Shown: piece by piece, positions 36,181-47,067 of the stretch | Layout: each line of letters begins with the position of its first letter | Numbering within the stretch: the stretch's first letter is position 1 | Assembly: GCA_026874595.1 (NCBI GenBank) | Contig: CM049308.1 | Location: 43,659,327-43,723,326 of the forward strand | DNA from: Sipunculus nudus | Taxonomy: Eukaryota > Annelida > Sipuncula > Golfingiida > Sipunculidae | Direction of reading: 5' to 3' | Length of the DNA stretch: 64,000 nt | Position numbers and translations under genes: made by a program | The notes under the pieces: generated by a model | The model's database searches: none | Told to the model about the DNA's origin: nothing | What the model saw: only the letters and a program-made list of their open reading frames with translations

Positions 36181-36261
36181 TTTGATTTCGGAATGACGGA
36201 AGGACGGAAGGACGGACATGGGTAAAACTATATGCCCCGGCCACTTTGTGGCGGGGGCATA

Positions 36262-38250
36262 AAAATCGAAAAATACAGGTGGCGCCACCAGTCTTCAGAA
36301 ACTGATGGAACATCTCATGATCAATATATATGCCAAAAATCATGACCATCAGTGATGTAGTTATTGAAATATTGAAGTTTTTGTATGAAATTTTTGACTA
36401 CTCTGGGGGGTACTATGGGGCCCCATAGCTTGATAGATATGGGTAACAGATACCTAATTTCTGGTTTCCATGGAGAATTTTCATAGGTCTCTCAGTGTGT
36501 CGAGAATGAAAATTCTAGGTCCAGTCGTTACGATTTATGCCACGTTAACAGATGACAGCATCCTTAAAGGTCTAAAAAAATAGACGAAAAAATCATTAAA
36601 AAATCAAACAATATAGGTGGCGCCACCAGTCTGCAGGAACTGATGGAACATCTCATGATCAATATGTATGCCAAAATCATGACCATAAGTGATGTAGTTA
36701 TTGAGATATTGAAGTTTTTGTATGAAATTTTTTACTTTTCTGGGGGGTACTTAGGGCCCCATAGCTCGAAGGATATGGGTAACAGAGACCTAATTTCTGG
36801 TTTCCAAAGAGATTTTTCATGGACCTCTCAGTGTGTCAAGAATTAAGATTCTAGGTCCAGTCTTTACGATTTGTTACTTGTTAACAGATGTTCACATTTT
36901 GAAAGGTCTCAAAAATAGAGAAAAAAATTCATAAAAAATCGAACGATACAGGTGGCGCCACCAGTCTGCAGGAAGTGATGACACATCTCATGATCAATAG
37001 TTATGCCACAAATCATGACCATCAGTCAAGTAGTTAATGAGATATTGAAGTTTTTGTATGAAATTTTTGACTACTCTGGGGGAGGGGTACTATGGGGCCC
37101 CATAGCTCGATGGATATGGGTAACAGAGACCTAATTTCAGGTTTCCATGGAGACTTTTCATAGGTCTCTCAGTGTCTAGAGAATGAAGATTCTAGGTCCA
37201 GTCGTTACGATTTGTGCCACGTTAACAGATGACAGCATCCTTAAAGGTCTCAAAAATAGAGGAAAAAATCGTAAAAAATCGAACAATACAGGTGGCGACA
37301 CCAGTCTTTAGGAACTGATGGAACATCTCATAATCAATATGTATGCCAAAAATCATGACCATCAGTGATGTAGTTATTGAGATATTGAAGTTTTTGTATG
37401 AAAATTTTGACTACTCTGGGGGGTACTTTGGGGCCCCATAGCTCGAAGGATATGGTTAACAGAGACCTAATTTCTGGTTTCCAAGGAGATTTTTCATGGA
37501 CCTCTCAGTGTGTCAAGAATTAAGATTCTAGGTCCAGTCTTTATGATTTTTGCCTTGTTAACAGATGTTCACATTTTGCAAGGTCTCAAAAATAGAGAAA
37601 AAAAAATTTGTAAAAAATTGAACGATACAGCTGGCACCACCAGTCTGCAGGAAGTGATGGAACATCTCATGATCAATATGTATGTCAAAAATCATGACCA
37701 TCAGTCAAGTATTTAATGAGATATTGAAGTTTTTGTATGAAATTTTTGACTTTTCTTGGGGGTACTGTGGGGCCCCATAGCTCGAAGGATATGGGTAACA
37801 GATACCTAATTTCTGGTTTCCATGGAGACTTTTTATAGATCTCTCAGTGTGTTGAGAATGAAGATTCTAGGTCCAGTCTTAACGATTTGTGCCTTGTTAA
37901 CATATGTTCACATTTTTAAAGGTATCAAAAATAGAGAAAAAAATTTGTAAAAACTTGAACGATACAGGTGGCGCCACCAGTCTTCAGAAACTGATGGAAC
38001 ATCTCATGATAAATAAGTATGCCAAAAATCATGACCATCAGTCAAGTAGTTAATGAGATATTGAAGTTTTTGTATGAAATTTTTGACTTTTCTGGGGGGT
38101 ACTTTGGGCCCCATAGCACGAAGGATATGGGTAACAGAGACCTAATTTCTGGTTTCCAAGGAGATTTTTCGTGGACCTCTCAGAATCATAAGGTACAAGG
38201 TTCTAGGTCCAGCGGTTACGATTTGTGCCTGGTTAACGGACAGACGGACA
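36262..38250. repeat. About 338-bp tandem repeat, second block (6 copies)
   Basis: This continues the array of 32,215-33,579 after the nested element. GATATGGGTAACAG-type landmarks occur near 36,433, 36,772, 37,115, 37,449, 37,785 and 38,125. Four units carry GGTGGCGCCACC. The last unit runs into an ACGG/ACAG stretch (38,237-38,284). Confidence 0.9.
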
Positions 38251-38333
38251 GACAGACGGACAGACGGACAGACGGACGACGGACAAAGAGTGATCGCTAT
38301 AGCTCAGATGACTTTCAGTCAGCTGAGCTAAAA

Positions 38334-38940
38334 AGTATTCATACTTAATAATAATTTAAAAACAGCCAGATTGATGAAAAACAAAGCAAATTCCAATGGC
38401 GCTGAGGCAGGAAAATAATGAACGAATGTTTGCATTAGATCATCATTTTTTATTTCATCAATTTATTTTTTCCAAATTTGTAAATTTTCTTTACATTTAC
38501 AGTATAATATATATATCTGAATATTTATGTTGATTCACTATTCTAAAATGCATCAGAATCTAAAGACAATTTGGTCAGGTGACATCATATTATGCACACT
38601 GATGCATTATATTTTTTTTTATAAAAAAATAAATTTTTGGAATTTGCAAAACAATACATACATGAAAACAACAGTTGATTCAGAATTCAAAATTCTCAAT
38701 TGTACCTTTATGTATCCATGATTTTGGCTCGTATATTATCAGGTTATGCCTACAGATGGGTTAATTATATTTTAATAAAATGTTTAAAATTAATTTCTTT
38801 AAAAACCACATAACCACAACAAGGCATCTCCTGGATTACTCAAGAAATGATTTGTAAATTTGGGTGGAAACAGCTTTACAATTAAAGAAAAAAAAAACAG
38901 TTCGATCAATAACAGTTATTGCAATAGAGTGGCAATCTTA
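38334..38940. repeat. Unique-looking inner segment shared with 57.4-57.7 kb
   Basis: CATGATTTTGGCT, TATATTATCA, TGCCTAC, GATGG, GGCATCTCCTGGATTACT and GCTTTACAATTAAAGAAA appear in the same order and spacing at 57,500-57,700. The segment is therefore part of the dispersed element family rather than host sequence. A 64-codon frame inside has no recognisable motif. Confidence 0.6.
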
Positions 38941-39042
38941 CAGATGACGGACAATTGACCACGAATATAGCTCAGATGACTTATAGTCAGCTGAGCTAAA
39001 AAAAAAGTGACCAAAAGCTTCCTGACCCATGGGTCACTTGTT

Positions 39043-40015
39043 AAATAAATGATATAATTTGTCACACTTTGTTAATCTTGCATTATATAAAACTAAAATA
39101 CAGAAGATTAATTCTTGATAATATAACCTGGGACCTCAAGGAATAATGTGCTAGTATATAAAATGTGTCAAGACGAAAAATTCTCGGCTTAAACTAAGGT
39201 TAATGTTGTATGTTTGAATGGCACAACACATTTAGGGGGGAGGGGGCATTTCCTTATTCTCTTATAACTCATTCTGAATTAACATTTTTGATTTACACCT
39301 GAATGCTGCTTCTGTAATATATTTGGTGACCTTTGCATTATTTTAACATTTTGTGATGATGCATTTAATTAATATTTTAGCCAGTTATTTTTTTACTGCA
39401 TATATGTGTCAAGACCCTGATCACCATCTGTCCAGAACAGACCCTATTAGGAATCAATAGGACCTAAATTTAGATCTTCAATTACTGGTTATTAAAAAGA
39501 GAATGACTTTGTGTCCAATCTGTTGAAGGTTATGGTCACACATACACTTGATCAAGGTCCTAACTGTAACATGCTCCTTGCTAAAACAGGGCTCTTTTTA
39601 ATATTCAAATCAGTGTAAAATTATTAATAATCATGAAATGTTATGTTAAGATACAAACCTGAATTATATTGTTTAAATCATACATGATGCATGTAGGTAA
39701 TATAAGCAAGAAAATGTTTCACGAAGTTAAATATATTTTGAAGTTTTACAAAGGTAAATATGTGCCATAAAGATCATTTTTTAACTGTTTTATGTCAGGT
39801 ATCAGTCCTTCTAATATTCACTTATTTTACTTATTTTAATAAGCATTGGAACTAAAGCATGGCTTAAACATTCTGGCTTAAATAGATTTTAGTTTATGAG
39901 TAGGCCAATTATGGTAGTTTCCTTACTTTAATTAAAAGTATGTGCTGAGGCATTATTAAGTATTATGCCAACTCACAGTCTGAATCAGGATTTTGTTTTT
40001 TTTTTATGTTTCAGT
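39043..40015. other. Upstream region of the decayed gene
   Basis: AT-rich with no tandem structure. It should contain the first, non-coding exon and promoter of the gene that follows, because the first visible exon begins at a splice acceptor. I cannot identify either with confidence. Confidence 0.4.
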
Positions 40016-41921
40016 TATCAGAGTGGATTGAGTCAATAAAATGCAGCTTACAGATTTCAACATTATTATTGTGAATGAACAGCATGGTATGCACTTGGAT
40101 GAATTGGTGGCATACCTTAAAAAGGAACACAAGACAACTGACCTGATCAAACAAATCAAATATTCAAACATAATTCGTGAATTTAAGAGCAGTATAGTGT
40201 CCAGCACCGAAGAAAAGATAACTGTGACAGTTCATTCAGTAATAAGATTCATATTTAAACATTCAGAAGACCTGAAAAACTGTGCTCGTTTAGCTTCTAA
40301 TATAGAAAAGAAAATTCTGAAATCTTCAGACAGGGATTACAGTGGCACTGTTTTGGCACTGTACAAGCAGGTAGCTCGAAATATTTTGCATGTCACCTGC
40401 CTAGAAGAAGTCTTCACAAGAACACCATGCAGTGCAAGAACAAGAAAACATTGAATCGCTTGTGTTGGAGCATAAACAATTTTTCAGTGAATCTGAATGG
40501 AACAAAATATGTATGTTTGAAAGAAGCTTTTCACGCTCTCATGCACACAATCACAGTAGTTATGAGGATGAAGTGACAGCAAGGTGGCAATACTATCATC
40601 TTCTGATAGCCACTAGAAAGATCAGCAAAACTGTTCAAGATAGTTCTAAGCAGATCATGCGAAGTAGGGCACTGCGTAGAGAGTCAACAAGGTTAGAAGA
40701 GGAAGTAGAACTTGTAGCACATCAAAAACACCTTCCAACCATAATAGACTCACAGATTAATGCACTCTTTCAGCAAGAGTTCCTTGATTCCTACTGTGAG
40801 GCGGTCACAGTTGACCCCACTTTGTTAGATGTTAATAAAAAACTGGAAATTTATGTCGAAATATGTCCAGATTAAGAAATCCATCACCAAGATACTGTAG
40901 AGAAGATTGCTGCATATCTGGCTAGGAATCATCATGTTCGGTCTGATGAAGTAGTTTTCAAACCTGATACATTGAAGAGCTACAGGGATGGAATTAGCAT
41001 TAAAAGATTTCAACTTCAAGATGACATATGCATTTAAAACCTTAGCAGAAACATTTATGCTAAGTATGCCTTTACCAGTGATGGGTCAGTTTCCATTAAA
41101 CCACTTCCTGAGACAGGATACAACAAAGAACAGAAGTGTGAAATGTGTTTTCCCTAACGTCCTACCGAAGCCATTGGAGATGAATTCATTTGACATCCTT
41201 CAGGAATGGCTGTTTGATGTACCTGTTAAGGTACAACTATTGTTAGAAGCATTTATCAACAAGGAGACACTCCTAAAAACAAATGACAAACCGGGTCTGC
41301 TCAGGAAAAAACTGAAGCGGTTATATGAAACATATGACACCCTTTTGAATACAATGAACAAGAACCATATTGGCATATATCAGCAAGCAAATACAGAAGC
41401 ACTGGCCCATCGCAGTGTAAAATCAGTATTCTGTTTGACTAAAAGTTCTGGAGCCACCAGCTGCTTTGTCACAGCTGATAACAAGCTGAAACATAAAGCT
41501 AATGATGATTTGTGTTACTACCATACATACCTGAAGAAGTATCCACTAGATTATAAGTCCTTAGCAGGCAAAGGCTTGAATAATGTCAGCCTTAGGGACT
41601 GTATAGTTGTTCTCATGATGGACAACTTAGTTCGGCTTCAGTTTCACAGTGATCCAAACCCTGGGAAAGGTCGCTCAAAACAACTCTGTACACTCCCAAT
41701 CACGTTGCAAGGGCTGCCGAAGGATGCTGCTGTTACAAAGACATGCCATGACCCCTCCGTATGTGATGGAAGTGACATGTGCCAGTGCAAAAATCCAATA
41801 AACCTTGACAGAAGGGATCTTGATTTGATCCTTAAACTAACATCAGAAGAACAGACAAGCCTGAAAAAGTTCCAGAAGCTTTGTGGCTGGGGTTTCTCAA
41901 ATCAGTGGAAAAATTTGCAAG
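40016..41921 (+). pseudogene. Exon with N-terminal half of the unknown protein
   Basis: The acceptor is a long T-tract followed by ATGTTTCAG at 40,015. The frames are 40,041 to about 40,415, then shifted to about 41,150, then shifted again to the donor G|GTATTT at 41,921. The middle frame contains two stops (40,873 and 41,035) but resumes recognisable sequence after each. The last third, read from about 41,150, is the best preserved: PNVLPKPLEMNSFDILQEWL, then a Lys/Arg-rich helix-like stretch, then LRDCIVVLMMDNLVRLQFHS, then QLCTLPITLQGLPKD. It ends in a Cys/His cluster (CHDPSVCDGSDMCQCK) that could bind zinc. The last point is inference from residue spacing only. Confidence 0.65.
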
Positions 41922-42220
41922 GTATTTGATTTAGCAAGTACAATACTTAATCCAGTAAGCACAAGAGAAGTTTTGCCTAAAAATTAGTAACATCTACCAA
42001 ACATAATCATTCTATGGCAACTCAATGTATTACCATGTATCTAACTATAGTGTTCTTCTGTAATGATCATGCCTGATGACATTATTTTGTTTACTATAAC
42101 ATATATAGTACTTCCTGTATTTATTTAAATTAATATTCTGTATCATGCATATTTATGTATTTATATCATAAAAAAAGATATATGATTCGTAAGAAGCCTC
42201 CTTTATTTCTTTAATTTCAG

Positions 42221-42321
42221 AGGAATTTTCATCATTCTTCAGGACCGTGCAACGAAATTTTAGGGCTCATCCACATTCAGCAAGAAAGACAGCTGCAACA
42301 TCATCATTCGATTCTGATGAG
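42221..42321 (+). pseudogene. Small internal exon
   Basis: Flanked by TTAATTTCAG and G|GTATGT. The codon split across the first intron (G + AG = Glu) restores the frame, and the exon reads EEFSSFFRTVQRNFRAHPHS and onward without a stop. Confidence 0.65.
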
Positions 42322-42443
42322 GTATGTAATATGCTGTTTCAGAAGTCTCATACTGATACCTATCTATTATATCTGCAGTTTACAAAAAACCTGTTTCATA
42401 ACCTTCACAAAGGTGGTTTGTTTTCATCTTTACCTCTTTTCAG

Positions 42444-42557
42444 TATGTCTGTTCGCAAGATCATGCAAAAACAACAGATCCAATTTCCACTAAATTTTTT
42501 GGTGGATGGGACACTCCATTAACTTTTCATGTGGATCCTGATAAAAGGACCTGTCCT
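42444..42557 (+). pseudogene. Small internal exon
   Basis: The acceptor is CTCTTTTCAG. It begins in frame with YVCSQDHAKT and continues to VDPDKRTCP. The donor is less certain: CCT|GTTGGT (42,558) gives the correct phase for the next exon, whereas the alternative one codon later would create an immediate stop. Confidence 0.55.
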
Positions 42558-42733
42558 GTTGGTTTGTTTTGCCTGATATGAATTTTAGGTTTATATTGTA
42601 TATATATAAAGCTATATCTATAAATGATATAGGTGTTTATTAGTTTTGTAATATTCATCCAATAGTCTATTGATGCTGTGACTTCTTAGCAGTTGGAAAA
42701 TGCTCATTAGTTCATTCCCCTTCTTGTTTCTAG

Positions 42734-45233
42734 CATGAGATGACATCAGACAAAGAACCATCTAGGCACTCTATCATCAGCCCAGAAGCTACAGAGCTTG
42801 TAGATGTTGAACAAGAAGAAGAGAATCTGTATGACTTGATGCATAACTCAGCTGATGAACATCTTGCAGAAGTAGATCTGCCAGGAACTTCCACTCAGTT
42901 TGAGAATGACCTTTCGATGTTGGAAAGTGCAGTTGTTGATGACATTTCATTGTTGGAATATTCATTGAATGATCTCAGTTTTATTGAAAATGATGTTGAA
43001 AATGATTTGTCAGAACCATGTACTGATATGTCTGTTCCAAATTTGGTTGTGCCCCACCACTGTTATGCAAGCATCCACCTCCTGCAACAGGTTGAGATGA
43101 TGATGATATCTTAATTCGGAGGCAAACACTAGCTGACATACTCGCAAAACATGGCTGGTATGAAATTGATACAAGGAACAAGATACTTTTTGGTCCTGAC
43201 CACAAGCTTGGTATAAATCTCCTCAAGCTTATTCAACAAGGTGGCAAATATGATCAGTTCATGGCAGATTTTTCTCTGTTGCACCTGCGAAAATCAAAGA
43301 TAACAACCCCTTTTTAGTGTATACAAAGATGCTGGTCTTATTCACCTTTTGAAGTATATGAGAGATGATGACAGTGGTGAATGGACAAAACTAGTTTCAG
43401 CAGCCCACATTAATGCCGCAAATAAATATGTTAAAAGGCTGTCACAGGCATTACATTTAGCTCTGATTGTCAAATTTGCCACAACTCTTCAACCTGTAGA
43501 TCAGGACCAGTTTTTTGGCAGATATGTCAAACAGATGCCCTAGTCTGACAGCTGATAACTGGGCTGATAAATTTGACAAGTTTGTGGAAAAAATGTTCCA
43601 TGCAAAATAAGACCTTTGCATTACATTGTGACATGATGCAGCATTGTAATGAAATCCTGGCGATAGATCTTGCTGAACGTCTCGGTGGAAGAGGTGCCTA
43701 TAACCTGCTTTTGGCCACAGTGAAAAGTTCACGGGCATTCAGTTTTTTAAATGGTGCCAGCTGTTATGCCCGATTCTGCACTCTTCTACTATATGAACAC
43801 TACCGCTGCAGTTCATTGCACAAAGCAATTAAAGAAAGTCTCTTTTCTACACCAATCGGTAGCAGCATATACAATTTTGCAGGAGACACAAAACGAGATA
43901 TGGATCATCTAGATGTTGTAAAAAGTTTCCGTTCAGGGTCATCTCTCAAGGCTGTGACATGTAGGATGTCCTTGGTTGATTCACTTAAGGAAACACATTC
44001 ACCAACAGGAAATCAGAATGAACGTTCAAGGGATGAAAAAAAGAAAGATGATCTTGGCTGGCGGCTCACAAAATCGGACATATGCCACATTATGCCGACA
44101 GTCCATATGATACTGAGATTTGATGGGTTTTCTGATGAACCTTGTGAGTTTGTGTTCAATGTCTACAGCAAAGAGAAGAAAAAGTTGCCAATATCTATTT
44201 TAGATTCAGTTACATGTAAAGTTGGGGAGTATCTTATTCTAAGATACTTGCACAAAGAAAACCTTATGGGTATCAGGGAGTCCGACCTTCAGAAGATTGA
44301 ACAGATGGACGGGCCACAAACATTCATTAGAAGAGTGAAGGAAAGCAAAGGAACAACACTTAAGAGAACTGCAGGACAAATCAATCAGATATTAAAATCA
44401 GAAGCACAAAGAGCAGAAGATAAAAGAAAACAAACTGTAAAACGTGAAGCTAAGAAGGCAGATCACATGAGTTCAAAGATGAATACCTGCCAAGCCATGG
44501 TGAAGCCCGACTGCTCAAAACCAAAGGTTTAAAAATCTGCTAGCATGGCTAGAGCTTTGAGAACATTGGTAGAAGAGTATACCGCTGGCAATTATCCATC
44601 AGAAGATCTCATCATGACTGAACAATCTGTGATTCCCACTATAGTGTGCAGCAACTGTAACTTGGCAACAGTTGAGTTTGCCGGAGTTAAAATTCAAGTC
44701 TTTTGTTATGAGGGGAAAGCAGTACTTTAAGTATGTTGAATCTGGAGTCATCAGTGTCATAAGGAAGCACTTGCCAAATGTTGAAACAATGGTTTTATGT
44801 GAAGAAAAATATAGTTTCTCACCAGATGACTTAAAAGCAGCAATAAGAGAGAAACGAAATAGACAAAAAGCAACTTCCATTTCCCACCTGAAAACAGCAG
44901 AAAATATACTTAGTCAGGAAAAGTTCAACAAGAAGGCAATAACTGAACAGCTGCTTCCCTGAAGCAGGCATGTCAGATTTTCTTGGAAAAGGATGCTTGA
45001 AGAAAACAGCCTCTGGAACGATTGAATATGACTTCGGGCCTGAGGCATTCACCTCGGTGAGTTGTTCAAAGAGAATTGTATGTCCAGCTGAACCCACCTG
45101 TATGGACTTTGAACCGGATGATGGGGGAAATGAAACTCAGAAAACAAAGAGAAAAGCCTTAACAACTCCTCAGAAAGGTGCCAGAAGAAAAAGGCCACTA
45201 ACCACAACTCCTCGTCAAAAGAAAAATAAATAG
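42734..45233 (+). pseudogene. Last exon with C-terminal half of the unknown protein
   Basis: The acceptor is TTGTTTCTAG. The exon starts in an acidic stretch (DVEQEEENLYDLMHN), then RQTLADILAKHGWYEI and KYMRDDDSGEWTKLV. The best-preserved block is 43,610-44,529, beginning FALHCDMMQHCNEILAIDLA and including ARFCTLLLYEHYRC and NFAGDTKRDMDHLDVVKSFR. After a stop at 44,530 the same frame continues to a YEGK motif. A 1-nt shift then joins it to KQYFKYVESGVI and to a basic, Lys/Arg-rich C-terminus ending QKKNK. The basic tail would suit a nuclear or nucleic-acid-binding protein, but that is speculation. Confidence 0.6.
45225..45230 (+). terminator. Polyadenylation signal AATAAA
   Basis: AATAAA overlaps the terminal TAG of the decayed gene. 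A second AATAAA lies at 45,485-45,490 and is the more usual distance for a 3' UTR signal. Which was used is unknown. Confidence 0.4.
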
Positions 45234-46280
45234 AATTTGTAATATACGTTTCTAGACCTGACATAATATGCAGACTCAAACAAATTGATGTTATAATATG
45301 ATATTAGACTGTTCCTAATCATCTTATTGGTTTATTTATAACCTTTTTTATTTTATAAAATGTGGATTTTTTGCATATCTTACGACTGAACTAGTTTTCT
45401 GTATATTGTACCAGCCCCTATGAAAAAATGTATGTATTGTGGATATTGGTTTGTTATAAAAATGCTAAAAGAAATGATAGATAAAATAAATGAGGTTCAA
45501 ATACACCAATTCATTTGCTCAATCTTATAGAGGAAGTGTTAGAATGGCAGTAGTTTTTGTTGTGAAATCCTATTTAGCTTTTTTTATTCTATTTGCACAG
45601 TTGCCAGTAATTATTGGAAATATACATCCAAATTGTTCAATTTAATATGCTTTATTGTTATCACATCAGATGTGTGGCCTAGGATATGAATATGCAACTG
45701 CGTGAACACTTGTCTTTACAAAATTCATATTACAATTTCAAATATTGTAACATTGATATTGTAATATACATATATTTTTTTCAATATTAAAATGCCATCA
45801 AGACTTACTCAGGATTATGTATCATTGTGTAAATATGTAGACAAATGCCACTTTACCATAAAAATTAAGATTATTGAATATCTATATTGGTATATTATAG
45901 TAACTTATTATTTTCTCACAGTCAGAAAAACCAAAATTTATATTAAATTAAAGATATATTCTAACAATTAAATTTTTTTTTTCAACATTGAGTTGCCACC
46001 ACGACTGACCCAGGAATATGCATCATTGTTTAAATATGTACACAGATGTCCGTTTACTATAAAAATCAAGATTATGGAATGTCTGTAATGATATATGATG
46101 ATAACATTATTCTTTGTCAGCCCGACAAACCTCTCATGGTTATTTTTTTATGCTTTTTTAATCATTTCTTTTGCCAGCTTTATCTTAAAAATACTTTTGG
46201 GCTATTTTATACTCGTTACAATCAGAGATATGTATAGATAATATTGTAAAATAAAATGTTTGTTTTACCCAAATGATTAT
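45234..46280. repeat. AT-rich 3' flank with a duplicated 195-bp module
   Basis: 45,775-45,945 and 45,968-46,140 align: TTTTTTCAATATTAAAATGC and TTTTCAACATTGAGTTGC, then CAGGA-TATG-ATCATTGT, AAATATGTA and TACTATAAAAATCAAGATTA. The rest of the flank is simple AT-rich DNA without a visible gene. Confidence 0.7.
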
Positions 46281-46388
46281 CTGATTACAGAAAGAGAGGG
46301 CGGGTATCTGAGATAGCTGTTATCTCCCCAACACTGTATGTAAGGTCAACTTAAAGAAAGTACGGCTGCCCCCAGCCAGCAGACGTCA

Positions 46389-46410
46389 GTTGACCAGGTA
46401 CCTGGTCAAC
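46389..46410. other. 22-bp perfect palindrome
   Basis: Left arm GTTGACCAGGT is exactly complementary to right arm ACCTGGTCAAC with no spacer (KpnI core GGTACC). It is embedded between two diverged direct copies of a module that starts GTCAACTT and contains GCACCCAGC-like sequence (46,346 and 46,405). Confidence 0.7.
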
Positions 46411-46539
46411 TTTAAGTACAGCAGCACCCAGCTAGCAAACCTGCTCCAATCCATCATCACGTCACCACCCTGTCACCCTGGCAGCAGGGGGGCCACTTAG
46501 GTGCTCGTGCAGGGCAAAACCAAATTTGTAGCTGAGTAT

Positions 46540-47067
46540 GGGGTTATTTACCGGACTGTATAGTCAATGAACATAAAAAGAAGAGAGACATCAACGCCAA
46601 CATTTCAAACAATCATATTATTTGGATAACATGTACAGACTGATGCTAAATTTTCAGCTACCCCTGTAGCCTTCGTCAGAGCCAGTGACTAACTGTAAAT
46701 AAAGCTGATAGTGTGACCCTTCGCTAGGTCAACGGGGCTGGCTTGCCAGCTATACCCATTAATCTATCTGATGTCTTGTCAGGACTGGCCTGTGTATATC
46801 CACATGAAAACAGGGCTGCTGGGGTGTAAAAGACAGGGAGGAGTTAGTCTCGAGGGAAAAAGCATGTGCTGAGTGCCGGGTATTTACAGAGAAAAGCCAA
46901 GTCTTTGATTAATCCTTTTATGTGCGTATGTGTATGAATTTGCTTTTGTTCTGATGTGAATCTGTCTTTGCTGGAGGGAAAGTTGCCTTTAAGGATGGTG
47001 CATGTTAAACCTCGGAGAGAATGGTCGGATTTGTTGAAATGTGCGGCCACGGGGTATATATACATAC

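Larger units (their letters stand above)
33580..36261 (+). mobile_element. Nested Helentron-like element with ATGCCCCCGCC subterminal repeat
   Basis: This sequence interrupts the 338-bp array. The 5' part has a small hairpin GTGTCG-GAA-CGACAC (33,585-33,599) and ATGCCCCCGCC (33,602-33,612). The 3' end has the exact complement GGCGGGGGCAT (36,250-36,260), itself the right arm of a 14-bp stem with one mismatch and loop TTT (36,231-36,261), followed by AAAAATCG. ACGG-rich sequence precedes the hairpin. AAAAATCG-like sequence lies on both sides, though the array itself is A-rich, so a target duplication is not proven. Internally it is almost entirely tandem arrays, with no protein. Confidence 0.65.
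30853..39042 (+). mobile_element. Large Helentron-like (HINE-type) composite, element II
   Basis: The left end AACAAGTGACCCATGGGTCA (30,853-30,872) is perfectly inverted at 39,023-39,042, 20 of 20 bases. Just inside, GCTCAGCTGACT (30,877-30,888) is the exact complement of AGTCAGCTGAGC at 38,317-38,328, which forms the right arm of a 3' hairpin after an ACGG-rich run. A second hairpin end lies at 38,968-38,995, just before the outer inverted repeat. The body is built from tandem arrays of about 280 and 338 bp and carries a nested element (33,580-36,261). 38,334-38,930 is homologous to 57,460-57,730. No transposition protein is visible, so movement would depend on another element. Whether the outer 20-bp inverted repeat belongs to one element or to two oppositely oriented ones is unresolved. 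Confidence 0.6.
40016..45233 (+). pseudogene. Decayed four-exon gene, unknown large protein (about 1,500 codons)
   Basis: This is the only sizeable gene remnant, and I do not recognise a named family. Exons are 40,016-41,921, 42,221-42,321, 42,444-42,557 and 42,734-45,233. The first three introns (299, 122 and 176 bp) start with GT, end with AG after pyrimidine tracts, and join frames correctly. The first ATG (40,041) follows an in-frame TGA at 40,029, so translation plausibly began here, downstream of a non-coding first exon. Splicing shows it is not a retrocopy. About ten lesions break the frame: shifts near 40,415, 41,150, 43,100, 43,313, 43,530, 43,600, 44,712 and 44,960, and stops at 40,873, 41,035 and 44,530. 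Several fall in short homopolymers, so assembly indels are an alternative to true decay. No transmembrane segment or signal peptide is evident. An AATAAA overlaps the stop codon (45,225). Confidence 0.7.

Noticed and set aside
40041-45233. Six or more separate small genes
   Set aside because: The frames follow one another with coherent splice joins and single-base shifts, so they are pieces of one decayed gene.
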